Positions 1 through 7,794 of a stretch of DNA of 13,162 bases are shown one piece after another. The position numbers and the translations under genes are program-made. Every line of letters starts with the position of its first letter. Position 1 is the stretch's first letter. Below the pieces are notes generated by a model that saw only the letters and a program-made list of their open reading frames with translations, did not search any database and was not told the origin of the DNA. This DNA is from Synechococcus sp. UW140 (GTDB lineage Bacteria > Cyanobacteriota > Cyanobacteriia > PCC-6307 > Cyanobiaceae), in assembly GCA_945878795.1 (NCBI GenBank), contig CAMDWF010000029.1, positions 1-13,162 of the forward strand. The letters are read 5' to 3'.

Positions 1-818
1 TGGATCTGCTGAATACACCCATCGTCATTCCCTCGGGCGATCGCCCCCTGCCCCGGGCCGCGGTGCGGGGGGAACTGCACTTTGAGGGGGTTGGCTTTGC
101 CTATCCCGAGCGGCCCCCCTTGCTGGCGGGATTCGATCTTGTGGTGCCGGCGGGCTCCACCTTGGGCATCGTTGGAGCCACGGGCTCCGGCAAGAGCACC
201 ATTGTCAAGCTATTGCTACGGCTCTATGAGATCAACGCCGGTGCCATCCTGCTTGATGGCATTCCCATCGACACCCTGCGACTGGATGATCTGCGCCGGG
301 CCATCGGCTTGGTCAGCCAGGAGGTGTTTCTGTTCCATGGCAGTGTCGCCGCCAACATCGCCTACGGAAGTTTCGGGGCGTCGCTCGCGGCCATCGAACA
401 GGCAGCCAAGCTGGCCGAGGCCGATGGTTTCATTGCCGAGCTTCCTTACGGTTACGACACGATTGTGGGCGAACGGGGCCAAAGGCTTTCGGGGGGGCAG
501 CGCCAGCGCCTCGCCCTGGCCCGGGCCATTCTCAAGGACCCTCCGGTGCTGATTCTTGACGAGGCCACGGCCGCTGTCGACAATGAAACGGAGGCGGCGA
601 TCCAACGATCCCTGGATCTGATCACGGCGCAACGCACCACCGTGGTCATTGCCCACCGCCTCAGCACGGTGCGCCGCGCCGACCGCATTGTGGTAATGCA
701 GGACGGTCGCATCGTCGAGACTGGACGCCATGACGACTTGCTGCTGCGGGGTCAGGCCTATGCCGAGCTCTGGCGCGTTCAGGCCGGACTTACTTCCACT
801 TCAGCGCAGCTGCTATGA
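1..818 (+). CDS. ABC exporter, C-terminal ATP-binding domain (5' end outside window)
   Basis: This is the nucleotide-binding half of an ATP-driven exporter, probably of the fused membrane-domain plus ATPase (MsbA/ABCB-like) type. The frame is open from base 3 to the TGA at 816-818, so the GTG at 63 is probably an internal valine. The ATPase is complete: an A-loop Tyr in GFAYPE, Walker A GATGSGKST (174-200), signature LSGGQ (486-500), Walker B VLILDE (546-563) and the switch His in VIAHRLS (His at 654). This layout (FDLVVPAGSTLGIVG before Walker A and ETGRHDDLL near the end) is typical of exporter ATPases. The membrane domain lies upstream of the window. An LCP-family gene follows 16 bp downstream, so export of an envelope component is possible, but the substrate cannot be read from the sequence. 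A HIP1 palindrome lies within the gene at 37-44. Confidence 0.93.
   Translation, partial: DLLNTPIVIPSGDRPLPRAAVRGELHFEGVGFAYPERPPLLAGFDLVVPAGSTLGIVGATGSGKSTIVKLLLRLYEINAGAILLDGIPIDTLRLDDLRRAIGLVSQEVFLFHGSVAANIAYGSFGASLAAIEQAAKLAEADGFIAELPYGYDTIVGERGQRLSGGQRQRLALARAILKDPPVLILDEATAAVDNETEAAIQRSLDLITAQRTTVVIAHRLSTVRRADRIVVMQDGRIVETGRHDDLLLRGQAYAELWRVQAGLTSTSAQLL
37..44. repeat. HIP1 palindrome GCGATCGC
   Basis: Perfect copy of the highly iterated palindrome found throughout many cyanobacterial genomes, here inside the ABC exporter gene. It supports the cyanobacterial assignment and has no gene-specific role that I can see. Confidence 0.8.
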
Positions 819-838
819 GCGTCACGGACCTGCCATGA
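815..838 (+). CDS. 7-codon micro-ORF bridging the ABC and LCP genes
   Basis: The ABC stop TGA (816-818) overlaps an ATG at 815 (ATGA). That ATG opens a 7-residue frame, MSVTDLP, whose own TGA (836-838) overlaps the LCP ATG at 835 (again ATGA). Ribosomes ending on the ABC gene could re-initiate here and be handed to the LCP start. The double ATGA arrangement is visible; the relay function is inference, and chance is possible in such short DNA. Confidence 0.25.
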   Translation: MSVTDLP

Positions 839-1851
839 CCCCACGCCAATCCCCTCCCCCCTTGCGCCCCAGTCCCTCCCGGCTGCGCCAGTTCCTTGGC
901 TCCAGGACCCTGTTGCTGCTGATCACCATGCCCGCCGGCCTGCTGTTGGGATTGCTGGCGGCCAAGTCCCTGGCCTACCTGTTTCAGCAACGCTCAGCCG
1001 ACCAGGCGGTGGCCCTGCCGGGTGCCTTCCGGGGCTGGATGAACAGTGAGGGCCAAACAATCTTGCTTCTTGGCACCGATGTGGGCGGGGGAAATACGGA
1101 TGTGATCGCCTTGATTAAGGTGGAAGAAGGGGTGACAGATGTGGTTCAGATCCCTCGTGATTCCTATATCGAAGCTGAAACCTACGGCCCAATCAAAATC
1201 AATGCTCTCTATGCCCTCGGGGGGATTGATGCCGTCAAACAGGAAGTTTCGACCCACATGGGACGCTCCATTCAGCACTATATTGTAGTCAATCTTGCAG
1301 CTGTCAAACAGCTTGGAGATATGCTTGGCGGCCTGGAGATTAATGTGCCAAAGCGTATGGAATATGTCGATAACAGCCAGGGATTGAATATTGATTTGCA
1401 GCCGGGTCTCCAGACCCTAAAGGGAACAAATCTTGAGGGGTTTCTGCGCTTTCGCCATGATGAAGCCGGCGATATCGGTCGCATCGAAAGGCAACAGCTT
1501 GCCCTCCGTGCGCTCTTTGCCAAGCTCGGCCGACCTGAAACCCTCATGCGCTTGCCGGGCCTGTTGATGACGATGGGCAAGGAGGTTCAAACGGACATGG
1601 GACCCATGGATCTGGGCGGCATGGTGACGGCCCTGGGGGGCACGCAATTGCATACCAAGCAGCTGGGCGGCAGGCCCTTTGATCAAAATGGCATTAGTTA
1701 CTGGGAGGCCGATTGGCCCCAGCCGATCGAATTGAGCCCAGCGACTGACAGCAAGAACAGTGGCGAAAAGTTCAGTAGTGAAAAGGAAAGCCATCTACAG
1801 CCCCAGGGCATACCCCCAGCCAAGTCGACAGGTGAGCGCTATATGTTCTGA
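835..1851 (+). CDS. LytR-CpsA-Psr (LCP) family envelope protein
   Basis: 338-residue protein with a short Pro-rich N-terminus, one membrane anchor at about residues 25-50, and an extracytoplasmic LCP domain. LCP enzymes transfer polyprenyl-phosphate-linked glycopolymers to the cell wall; the substrate in cyanobacteria is less certain. Typical motifs are LLLGTD (77-82), IPRDSY (106-111), KINALYALGG (from 121) and FLRFRHDEAGDIGRIERQQ (203-221), which carry the Arg/Asp residues that bind the pyrophosphate lipid. I chose the ATG at 835 because an upstream ATG at 730 would run through 85 bp of the ABC gene in another frame. The gene probably shares a transcript with the ABC exporter. Bases from about 1080 to 1500 look more AT-rich than the flanks. 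The last 13 bp overlap the end of the convergent oxidoreductase gene. Confidence 0.92.
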   Translation: MTPRQSPPPLRPSPSRLRQFLGSRTLLLLITMPAGLLLGLLAAKSLAYLFQQRSADQAVALPGAFRGWMNSEGQTILLLGTDVGGGNTDVIALIKVEEGVTDVVQIPRDSYIEAETYGPIKINALYALGGIDAVKQEVSTHMGRSIQHYIVVNLAAVKQLGDMLGGLEINVPKRMEYVDNSQGLNIDLQPGLQTLKGTNLEGFLRFRHDEAGDIGRIERQQLALRALFAKLGRPETLMRLPGLLMTMGKEVQTDMGPMDLGGMVTALGGTQLHTKQLGGRPFDQNGISYWEADWPQPIELSPATDSKNSGEKFSSEKESHLQPQGIPPAKSTGERYMF

Positions 1852-2966
1852 TCAGATTCTTTTGTTCTGTCCATGGTTGGCTGGGCCTGGTTCGTCAGGC
1901 TGGCCGCCAGGGATTGGGCCAACTGGGCGGCCCGGGTGGGGGCCGTTGAGAAGGGACTGCGAAAGCCCGTAAAGGTCCAGAGCCCCGGGGCCCCTGGCAC
2001 CGGACCCACCAGGTCCCGACCCTGGCGGCCAAAGGCCACAGGGATCTGGCGGTAGGTCCCCATCAGGGCGGCTAGCTGGGAATCCCACCCGTGCAAGCCC
2101 TGGCGCAATCTCTCCTCCATTTTGGCGGGGTCGGGGGCCTCCCTTGGGCCAGCAAGGGGACGCACCAGGCTGATCTGGCCGACCAGGACTCCCTGCGGGC
2201 CCCAGGGGGCGGCGCTGGCATCAACGATCCAGCGATCCTCGGCCAGCCAACCGGCCTGATCTTCCAGCTCAAGGCGCTGCTCCTGTTGGTTCAACACCAA
2301 CCGACCCCAGGCTACTTGGTCCAGCCAGCGGTTGCTGCCCGGGTTGCTCTCCAGGGCCAGGACCCCCGCCCAGCTGATCCCGACTTGGCGGGCCAGGGGG
2401 GGCCAGAGGTCCAGGCAGCCGGCTCCAGCCGCCAGCACCACCTGCCGTGCCTCAAGGATCGACGCCCCCTCTGGGGGTTTTGCCACAGGGGGGAGGGCTT
2501 GGGGCCCTTGGTTGGGCTTGGTTGGCGGCAGGTCCAACAGCTGCAGCCGCCAGCTGCCTGAGCCCCCCGCCTCCAGCCCCTGGACAAGCGCCGGCCGTTG
2601 CCGCACCCCGGCGGCCGTCAGGGACCTGGGAAGGGCCGCCAGCAACGTGGGTCCATCGACCCGGCTGGCCGCCAGGGTCAGGCGCCGCCCCAGCCAGCCC
2701 CGGTCGTGCAGCTTCAGGCCACAGGCGGTCCAGCCCAGGGGGCCATGGCGGCGTTCGAGCTTCCGCCAGGCGCGGCCCGTGGTGCCCAGGCTGAGGCTGC
2801 CGTAGCTGAGGCCCGTGGCGCTCGCACCAGTCTCCTGATTGGGCGGCGCCACCTGGATAACGGTTAGGCCGAGGCGGGCCAGGGCCAGGGCGATCAGGCC
2901 TCCGGTAAGCCCAGCGCCGACGACGACGACGACCGGATCCGAGGCCAGGCAGCCTGGATCGGCCAT
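1839..2966 (-). CDS. FAD-dependent oxidoreductase (DadA/D-amino-acid oxidase-like)
   Basis: 375-residue flavoprotein. The N-terminus carries a dinucleotide-binding Rossmann motif, VVVVVGAGLTGG, with GAGLTG at residues 17-22. The C-terminus has the pattern usual for the DAO fold: LVGPVPGAPGLWTFTGFR followed by a helix with AAQLAQSLA. The oxidised substrate is probably an amine or amino acid, but it cannot be specified from the sequence. I chose the ATG at 2966; a TTG at 2972 would overlap the psbP stop. The psbP TGA (2971-2969) ends 2 bp before this ATG, so the two genes very likely form one minus-strand transcript. The 3' end overlaps the LCP gene tail to tail by 13 bp. The middle is Pro/Gly-rich, an effect of high GC. 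Confidence 0.85.
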   Translation of the reverse strand: MADPGCLASDPVVVVVGAGLTGGLIALALARLGLTVIQVAPPNQETGASATGLSYGSLSLGTTGRAWRKLERRHGPLGWTACGLKLHDRGWLGRRLTLAASRVDGPTLLAALPRSLTAAGVRQRPALVQGLEAGGSGSWRLQLLDLPPTKPNQGPQALPPVAKPPEGASILEARQVVLAAGAGCLDLWPPLARQVGISWAGVLALESNPGSNRWLDQVAWGRLVLNQQEQRLELEDQAGWLAEDRWIVDASAAPWGPQGVLVGQISLVRPLAGPREAPDPAKMEERLRQGLHGWDSQLAALMGTYRQIPVAFGRQGRDLVGPVPGAPGLWTFTGFRSPFSTAPTRAAQLAQSLAASLTNQAQPTMDRTKESDQNI

Positions 2967-2968
2967 GC

Positions 2969-3574
2969 TCAAATCTGCAGGCGGAAGGAGCTGATCACCT
3001 GCTCGAACAGGGGCTTCACCTTGGACCAGCGGGCCTCATTGGTGCTGGTGGCCAAGGTATAGAGGCGACCCCTGTCCACTACTACGGTCGCCAGCTCGTG
3101 GCGGGTGCGATCAGCCAGGTGCACGCTGTATTCGAGGTCGTAAAACGTACGGCCGCCCTGTTGCCGTTCGGCCGCCTTGACCAGTTCGGCCTGGCGACCA
3201 CTGCCCTCGGGGGCGATGACGATGCGGCCCAGTTTTTCGCCAACGGCTACGGCGCTGCCCAGGCTTTCCAGTTCGTTGGTGCTGTTCACCTCGGAGATCA
3301 CCAACGAGAGGGTTTCATCGCTGTTGATCAGATCGTGGAAGACCACCTGGGGGCCGCCGTTGACCTGCACGCGGGTCCAGCCAGTGGGATAGAGAAAGGC
3401 GTAGCGGCCGTCGGGGCTTTGGAAGGTGTTCAGGCCGGCGGCCAAGGCGCTGCAGCCCGTTGCCCCCAGGGCCAGCGTCAGCGCCAGCAGCAAGGCCAGC
3501 AGCGGCCGGGCGAGCGGTAGTCCCCGGGGGGATGGGGTCGCTAACGGGAGGGCACGGGGGGTGGGTGCAGCCAT
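2969..3574 (-). CDS. psbP: PsbP-like photosystem II lipoprotein (CyanoP)
   Basis: 201-residue protein. Residues 1-40 form a signal peptide with a hydrophobic run (LLALLLALTLALGATGC) and a probable lipidated Cys at 41. The box is atypical, with Ala at -3 and Gly at -1. The mature part has the PsbP fold signature: LNTFQSPDGRYAFLYPTGW, VFHDLINSDETLSLVIS, a central Asn/Glu-rich stretch, and a C-terminal ARWSKVKPLFEQVISSF. In cyanobacteria CyanoP is a thylakoid-lumen lipoprotein that assists photosystem II assembly. The frame is open further upstream, but that part lies in the opposing recR gene, so ATG 3574 is preferred. A later start is possible because the N-terminus is longer than this signal peptide needs. 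The gene lies immediately upstream of the FAD oxidoreductase on the same strand. Confidence 0.93.
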   Translation of the reverse strand: MAAPTPRALPLATPSPRGLPLARPLLALLLALTLALGATGCSALAAGLNTFQSPDGRYAFLYPTGWTRVQVNGGPQVVFHDLINSDETLSLVISEVNSTNELESLGSAVAVGEKLGRIVIAPEGSGRQAELVKAAERQQGGRTFYDLEYSVHLADRTRHELATVVVDRGRLYTLATSTNEARWSKVKPLFEQVISSFRLQI

Positions 3575-3580
3575 GGACCG

Positions 3581-4249
3581 GTGATAAGCGCGGCGCCATT
3601 CTGGCCCGGCGACCGTTTGCCTAGATTTGCGCCAAATGGCGGCACAGCCCTGAGCGGTTTCACCAGACCCCTGGCCCGGTTGATCGACCAGTTCGAGCGG
3701 CTGCCTGGTATTGGTCCACGCACGGCCCAACGGCTGGCCCTGCACCTGCTGCGCCAGCCGGAGGAACAGATACAGGCATTCGCCGATGCCCTGCTGGCCG
3801 CCCGCAGCCAGGTGGGCGAATGCCAGCGCTGTTTCCACCTTTCCGCCGAACCCCTTTGCGATCTCTGCCGCCAGGAGGAGCGCCGCAATGGCCAGATCTG
3901 CGTGGTGGCCGATTCCCGCGATCTGCTGGCGATGGAGCGCACCCGGGAATACCACGGTGCTTACCACGTGCTGGGGGGTCTGATTTCGCCCATGGATGGG
4001 GTAGGGCCCGAGCTACTCAAAATCCAGCCGCTGGTGCGTCGCGTCGACCAGGAGGGCATTGAGGAGGTGATCCTGGCCCTCACCCCCAGTGTCGAAGGAG
4101 ACACCACCAGCCTCTATCTGGCCCGGCTGCTCAAACCCTTCACCAGCGTGAGCCGCATTGCCTACGGTTTACCGATGGGTGGCGAGCTGGAGTACGCCGA
4201 TCAGGTGACCCTGGCCCGCGCCCTTGAGGGCCGCCGCCCCGTGGAATGA
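3581..4249 (+). CDS. recR: Recombination mediator protein RecR
   Basis: RecR acts with RecO, and RecF in some bacteria, to load RecA on gapped DNA. The sequence has the helix-hairpin-helix (LIDQFERLPGIGPRTAQRLALHLL, about residues 34-57), a four-Cys zinc finger (C81, C84, C93, C96 in CQRC...CDLC), a Toprim domain starting at ICVVADSRDLL, and the C-terminal family motif ending in YGLPMGGELEYADQVTLARAL. With the GTG at 3581 the protein has 222 residues, about 20 more than usual. The extra N-terminus carries no family motif, so a later start such as TTG 3617 is plausible. The psbP start is only 6 bp away on the other strand, which also favours a later start. lipA follows after 15 bp. Confidence 0.94.
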   Translation: MISAAPFWPGDRLPRFAPNGGTALSGFTRPLARLIDQFERLPGIGPRTAQRLALHLLRQPEEQIQAFADALLAARSQVGECQRCFHLSAEPLCDLCRQEERRNGQICVVADSRDLLAMERTREYHGAYHVLGGLISPMDGVGPELLKIQPLVRRVDQEGIEEVILALTPSVEGDTTSLYLARLLKPFTSVSRIAYGLPMGGELEYADQVTLARALEGRRPVE

Positions 4250-4264
4250 ATCCCCCCCCCGCCC

Positions 4265-5179
4265 ATGGCCCAATCCAGGACCCGCTACAGCGACCAACTG
4301 CCCAGCGAACGCCTGCCCGAATGGCTGCGGCGGCCGGTGGGGGATGCCTCCGCCCTGGAGGGGGTGCAGGCCGTGGTGCGCGAGCAGCGATTGCACACCA
4401 TCTGCGAGGAGGGCCGCTGCCCCAACCGGGCCGAGTGCTATGCGGCCGGCACGGCCACGTTTTTATTGGGCGGACCGGTGTGCACGCGCAGTTGTGCCTT
4501 CTGCCAGGTGGACAAGGGCGAGGCCCCGGCGCCCTTTGATGCGGCCGAGGCCGAGCGGGTGGCGGAGGCGGTCAGCGCCCTCAAGCTGCGTTATGTGGTG
4601 CTGACGGCCGTGGCCCGCGACGACCTTGAAGACCATGGCGCCTGCCTGTTCACCGGCACGATGGCGGCGATCCGGCGCCGGGATGCGGGCGTGCAGATCG
4701 AGGTGCTGACGCCCGATTTCTGGGGCGGCCACCGCGATGAGACGGAGGGTCGGGCGGCCCAGGCGCGGCGTTTGGCCTTGGTGCTGGCGGCGGAGCCGGT
4801 GTGCTTCAACCACAACCTGGAAACGGTGCAGCGGTTGCAGGGCGAGGTGCGCCGCGGCGCCACCTACCGGCGCTCCCTGGGCCTGCTGGCGGCGGCGCGG
4901 CAGCAGGCCCCCCACATTCCCACCAAGTCGGGATTGATGCTGGGGCTGGGCGAAACGGCGGCGGAGGTGGAGCAGGCGATGGCGGACCTGCGGGCCGTCG
5001 ATTGCCAGCGCCTCACCCTGGGCCAGTACCTGCGGCCCTCGCTGGCCCACCTACCGGTGGATCGTTACTGGCAGCCCGAGGAGTTTGAGGCCCTGGCCGA
5101 TACGGCCCGCCGCCTGGGCTTTGCCCAGGTGCGCAGTGGCCCCCTGGTGCGCAGCAGTTACCACGCGGCGGAAACCTGA
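4265..5179 (+). CDS. lipA: Lipoyl synthase
   Basis: Radical-SAM enzyme that inserts two sulfur atoms into protein-bound octanoyl groups to make lipoyl cofactor, needed by 2-oxoacid dehydrogenases and the glycine cleavage system. It has 304 residues, normal for the family. Both iron-sulfur clusters are visible: the auxiliary cluster C47, C52, C58 in CEEGRCPNRAEC, and the SAM cluster C73, C77, C80 in CTRSCAFC. The C-terminal RSSYHA (from residue 296) provides the conserved Ser ligand of the auxiliary cluster. The motifs LTPDFWGG and FNHNLETV are also typical. The gene starts 15 bp after recR, preceded by a run of nine C, and is likely in the same operon. Cyanobacteria often carry two lipoyl synthases; which paralogue this is cannot be decided here. 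Confidence 0.96.
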   Translation: MAQSRTRYSDQLPSERLPEWLRRPVGDASALEGVQAVVREQRLHTICEEGRCPNRAECYAAGTATFLLGGPVCTRSCAFCQVDKGEAPAPFDAAEAERVAEAVSALKLRYVVLTAVARDDLEDHGACLFTGTMAAIRRRDAGVQIEVLTPDFWGGHRDETEGRAAQARRLALVLAAEPVCFNHNLETVQRLQGEVRRGATYRRSLGLLAAARQQAPHIPTKSGLMLGLGETAAEVEQAMADLRAVDCQRLTLGQYLRPSLAHLPVDRYWQPEEFEALADTARRLGFAQVRSGPLVRSSYHAAET

Positions 5180-5229
5180 AGCGGTGACTTTCGCGGCCCT
5201 GCCTGTTCTCTCCCCTGCTCCCCCTCTCC

Positions 5230-6388
5230 ATGTTGTCCACCGTGCTGGTGGATGTGGCCCTCATAATTGTCGTCAGCAAGTTGTTGGGCCGGTTGATGGT
5301 CCGTTTGGGCCAACCCCCGGTGATCGGTGAGATCCTGGGGGGCATCGCCCTGGGCCCGACGTTGCTGGGGGCCCTGATTCCGGCCAGCCAAGCTCTGCTG
5401 TTTCCGGCAGCGGTGCTGGAGCAATTGAACCTGCTCTCCCAGCTGGGCCTGATCCTGTTCATGTTTTTGATTGGCCTGGAGGTCCAGCCCGAGCACCTGC
5501 GCGGCCGGGCGCCCCTGGCCAGCCGCATCTCCCTGGTGGGGGTGTTGTTGCCGTTGCTGATGGGGGTAATGCTGGGCCTGGCCCTAGAGCGGCTGACACC
5601 AGAGCTGTTGCCCAACAAGCAGGCGCTGCCGGCGGCCCTGTTCATGGGCACGGCGATGGCGATCACGGCCTTCCCGGTGCTGGCGCGCATCCTCAAGGAG
5701 CGGGGCTTGCTGGGCCAACCCCTTGGCCAGCTGGTGATCACCTGTGCCGCCATCGATGACATGTTCGGCTGGGTGCTGCTGGCCGGGGTGGTTTCCTTCA
5801 GCCGTACGGGCAGCTTGGGGGGTGCCTGGCCGGCCCTGGGGCTGACGGCCCTGTGGGCGGCGGTGGTGTTGGCCCTTGTTTATGCCGGGGTGATCGTTTC
5901 GGCGGTGGTCACCGAAATAACAGGGGTTCATTATATATTTGGCGCCTTTCTGTTTGGCCTGGCCTTGCCCCGCTACGGCCCACTGCAACGCCGCCTGCAA
6001 TTGCAGAGCGAGCAGCTGGTGTTGACTTTATTGATGCCAATCTTCTTTGCCATCAGTGGCTTGCGCACCAAGGTGTCGCTGCTGCAGGGACCGGAGATGG
6101 TGGCGGTGTTGGCGGCCGTGCTGCTGGTGGCGGTGGGGGGCAAGTATCTGGGCTGCTGGGGTGTGGCAACCGTGGCGGGTATGCCCCAGCGGCAGGCCCA
6201 GGCGGTGGGCTGGTTGATGAATACCCGGGGCCTCACCGAGCTGGTGGTGTTGAACGTGGGCCTGAGCCGGGGGGGTGATCGGCCCGGCCCTGTTCACGGT
6301 GATGGTGTTGATGGCGTTGATCACCACAGCCATGGCGGGCCCGCTACTGGGACGCTTGGGCTACGGCCGCATCGGCGCTCAGGCCTGA
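5230..6388 (+). pseudogene. Kef/CPA2-type cation:proton antiporter with C-terminal frameshift
   Basis: Membrane protein that would exchange Na+ or K+ for protons. About 12 hydrophobic segments are visible, with family motifs QPPVIGEILGGIALGPTLLG, LILFMFLIGLEV, MAITAFPVLARILKERG and AIDDMFGW (D176, D177), and MNTRGLTELVVLNVGLSRG near the end. Just after this, bases 6269-6275 are seven G. Reading through gives a poor, non-hydrophobic tail running to 6618 inside the opposing gene. With six G the frame continues as VIGPALFTVMVLMALITTAMAGPLLGRLG and stops at TGA 6386-6388, giving 385 residues and a natural 10-bp tail overlap with the convergent gene. The lesion is therefore a single-base insertion, either a sequencing error in a homopolymer or a recent mutation. 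It removes about 37 residues, including the last helix. It lies 50 bp after lipA. Confidence 0.88.
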
Positions 6389-7221
6389 GCGTCGATGGCC
6401 TGGCGCAGGCGTTGCTCGCATTGCTCCAACGGAGCCAGGTCGACATCGACACTACTGCTGCCGTCGTATTCAAAGGGATTGTCGAGATCGTGAATCAGAA
6501 AAACAAGGTAGAGAAAGGAGGTGAACAAAAAGCTGGATACCATCAGATTTTCGCTAAAGTTATCGGATCCGATCAGCAGCAACGCCCCCACCACCCCCAG
6601 GAAAAAAAACTCCAGTAGGGCAAAGGCAGGCGCGATGAAGTCATTGTCGCGGTTGCTGGCGATGCGACTCAGCAACAAGCGCATTTTGGCCAGATTCGCC
6701 AGGCTGGGATTGTTGGCGTCCGAGCGTCCAGCGGCCTCCAATGCCGCCAGGCTGCCGTTCAAATGGTCCAAGGCCTCCTGAACCGTCTGCCAGGGGGCCT
6801 GTTTGAGAAACCACCAGCGAATCGCGTCCAGGGCCGCCACCAGGGCCGATCGAATCCGGAGAGCATCGAGAACGGGGGCCGCCGCCCCAATGACGGCCAG
6901 CCGGTCGTTGATGGCTTCGGCTTCGTTGACGAGCTCCAGCACCATGCCCTCACAGTCGTTGTACTCGCTCAGGGTGCCGCCCATGACCAGGGCCAGAATG
7001 AAACTGGCGGCCCCCAGCAAGGCGCCCGTCAGGGAGTCGAACTTCCAAAATTCCCAGCCCAGCTCATGAAACAACACCTCCAGCAAGCCAAACAGCAACG
7101 TGAAGGGCGCCACCGCCAGCAGTAGCCGCCACTTGGCGGGCACCCTGCGCAGCCAGACTTTATAGGGGTTCAGCGGCTGCGGCTGGATCGCGGTGGGCAC
7201 GGAGCTGTTGGCTGGGGTCAT
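6379..7221 (-). CDS. Four-helix membrane protein, DUF4239/bestrophin-like (tentative)
   Basis: 280-residue protein with membrane segments at about residues 33-54, 64-84, 195-217 and 224-243, and a soluble, mostly helical middle domain between pairs 1-2 and 3-4. After the second helix comes LSEYNDCEGM, and after the fourth HDLDNPFEYD. The two-plus-two topology and the DLDNPF ending resemble the DUF4239 bestrophin-like family, whose role is poorly known. I judge this from pattern only. Start ATG 7221 is supported by a second, decayed copy at 8749-9068, which begins with almost the same N-terminal peptide (SSVPTAIQP...LNPY). The end overlaps the antiporter stop by 10 bp. Confidence 0.72.
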   Translation of the reverse strand: MTPANSSVPTAIQPQPLNPYKVWLRRVPAKWRLLLAVAPFTLLFGLLEVLFHELGWEFWKFDSLTGALLGAASFILALVMGGTLSEYNDCEGMVLELVNEAEAINDRLAVIGAAAPVLDALRIRSALVAALDAIRWWFLKQAPWQTVQEALDHLNGSLAALEAAGRSDANNPSLANLAKMRLLLSRIASNRDNDFIAPAFALLEFFFLGVVGALLLIGSDNFSENLMVSSFLFTSFLYLVFLIHDLDNPFEYDGSSSVDVDLAPLEQCEQRLRQAIDAQA

Positions 7222-7332
7222 GGCGGGGGGGGGCTTGGCGGCCGGGGGTCAGTTTGGCTGGTCGAGGGGGTGGTGGTAAATAAGTTCCTAGGATTCTTCT
7301 GGTTTGCGGATGGATTTGTGCCTCTTAACTAC

Positions 7333-7384
7333 TTCGTTGGGTTGTTTTTGGGATTGCTGGGAGGTAGGCGGAGAGATAGGTCTT
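7333..7384. repeat. Upstream block shared with 9218-9270 (copy A)
   Basis: TTCGTTGG, then exactly 20 unmatched bases, then GAGGTAGGC and a related run ending in AGGTCT. The same three elements at the same first spacing occur at 9218-9270. Each block lies 5' of one copy of the membrane gene, so the duplication included upstream, possibly regulatory, DNA. Confidence 0.5.
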
Positions 7385-7495
7385 GACGGACCATATCCAG
7401 CAAACATTGACCTTAAAGCATTTGTGCTATTTTGCATACACTAGTTGATGCGGGTCAAGTTGCGGCTCAGGATTAACCATTAATTCGTAGGCTTC

Positions 7496-7627
7496 ATGAT
7501 TCGCAAGCCTGTTCACGATTTCTTTTTATTTATCGCTGGCGGAGTACTCTTCGCAGCGGTAACTTTTTTTCACCAATCAGGTGATGGTGGATTCTGGCCA
7601 GGTTGGCGCTGGCAGCGTTATAGCTGA
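7496..7627 (+). CDS. Possible 43-residue membrane peptide
   Basis: ATG 7496 opens 43 codons ending at TGA 7625-7627. The peptide has a basic start (MIRKPVHD), one hydrophobic segment of about 17 residues (FFLFIAGGVLFAAVTFF) and a Trp-rich tail (GFWPGWRWQRYS). That composition is plausible for a single-pass small membrane protein. No good ribosome site is seen and I recognise no family. It could equally be the end of a decayed gene or chance. Confidence 0.3.
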   Translation: MIRKPVHDFFLFIAGGVLFAAVTFFHQSGDGGFWPGWRWQRYS

Positions 7628-7794
7628 TGCCGTCCATGATAAATCAGGCAAACTTGTACTTAAACTGGAAACTAGGCCAACGCCAGCACTACCGCAGTTA
7701 GAGTAGGTGGAAATTAGTATGGGTAGGATCTAAACCGAGATTGCAACAAGGTTGCAGATCCCGGTAAGGGAATAGCACCAGAAGCGTGGAAAGC

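Larger units (their letters stand above)
7222..7794. other. Intergenic stretch of the accessory zone
   Basis: 573 bp between two minus-strand genes, more AT-rich than its surroundings. It holds an upstream block shared with the decayed copy (7333-7384), a possible small membrane ORF (7496-7627), and a weak promoter-like pair TTGACC (7407-7412) and TATTTT (7428-7433) with a short 15-bp spacer ahead of that ORF. From 7628 to 7794 I see no gene, RNA or clear terminator. Confidence 0.4.

Noticed and set aside
730..834. Upstream ATG extending the LCP protein by 35 residues.
   Set aside because: The extension lies almost wholly inside the ABC gene and reads as Cys/Pro-rich noise; LCP proteins begin near the membrane anchor.
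3575..3967. Long N-terminal extension of PsbP in the same frame.
   Set aside because: It overlaps recR on the opposite strand and precedes a complete signal peptide.
6270..6618. Antiporter read-through tail of about 115 residues.
   Set aside because: It is non-hydrophobic, overlaps 240 bp of the opposing membrane gene, and disappears when one G is removed.
7571..7589. Short hairpin CACC-AATC-AGGT-GAT-GGTG.
   Set aside because: The T-run precedes rather than follows it on the plus strand, so it does not look like a terminator in either direction, and it lies inside the candidate small ORF.
7617..7640. A third, gapped match to the GTTATGC repeats (GTTATAGC...CCGTCCAT).
   Set aside because: It needs two gaps, overlaps a possible ORF and has no pairing arms; it could be chance.
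7675..7703. GGCCAAC and GTTAGAG, both 6/7 matches to attC boxes.
   Set aside because: Only 15 bases lie between AAC and GTT, too short for attC, and there is no stem between them.
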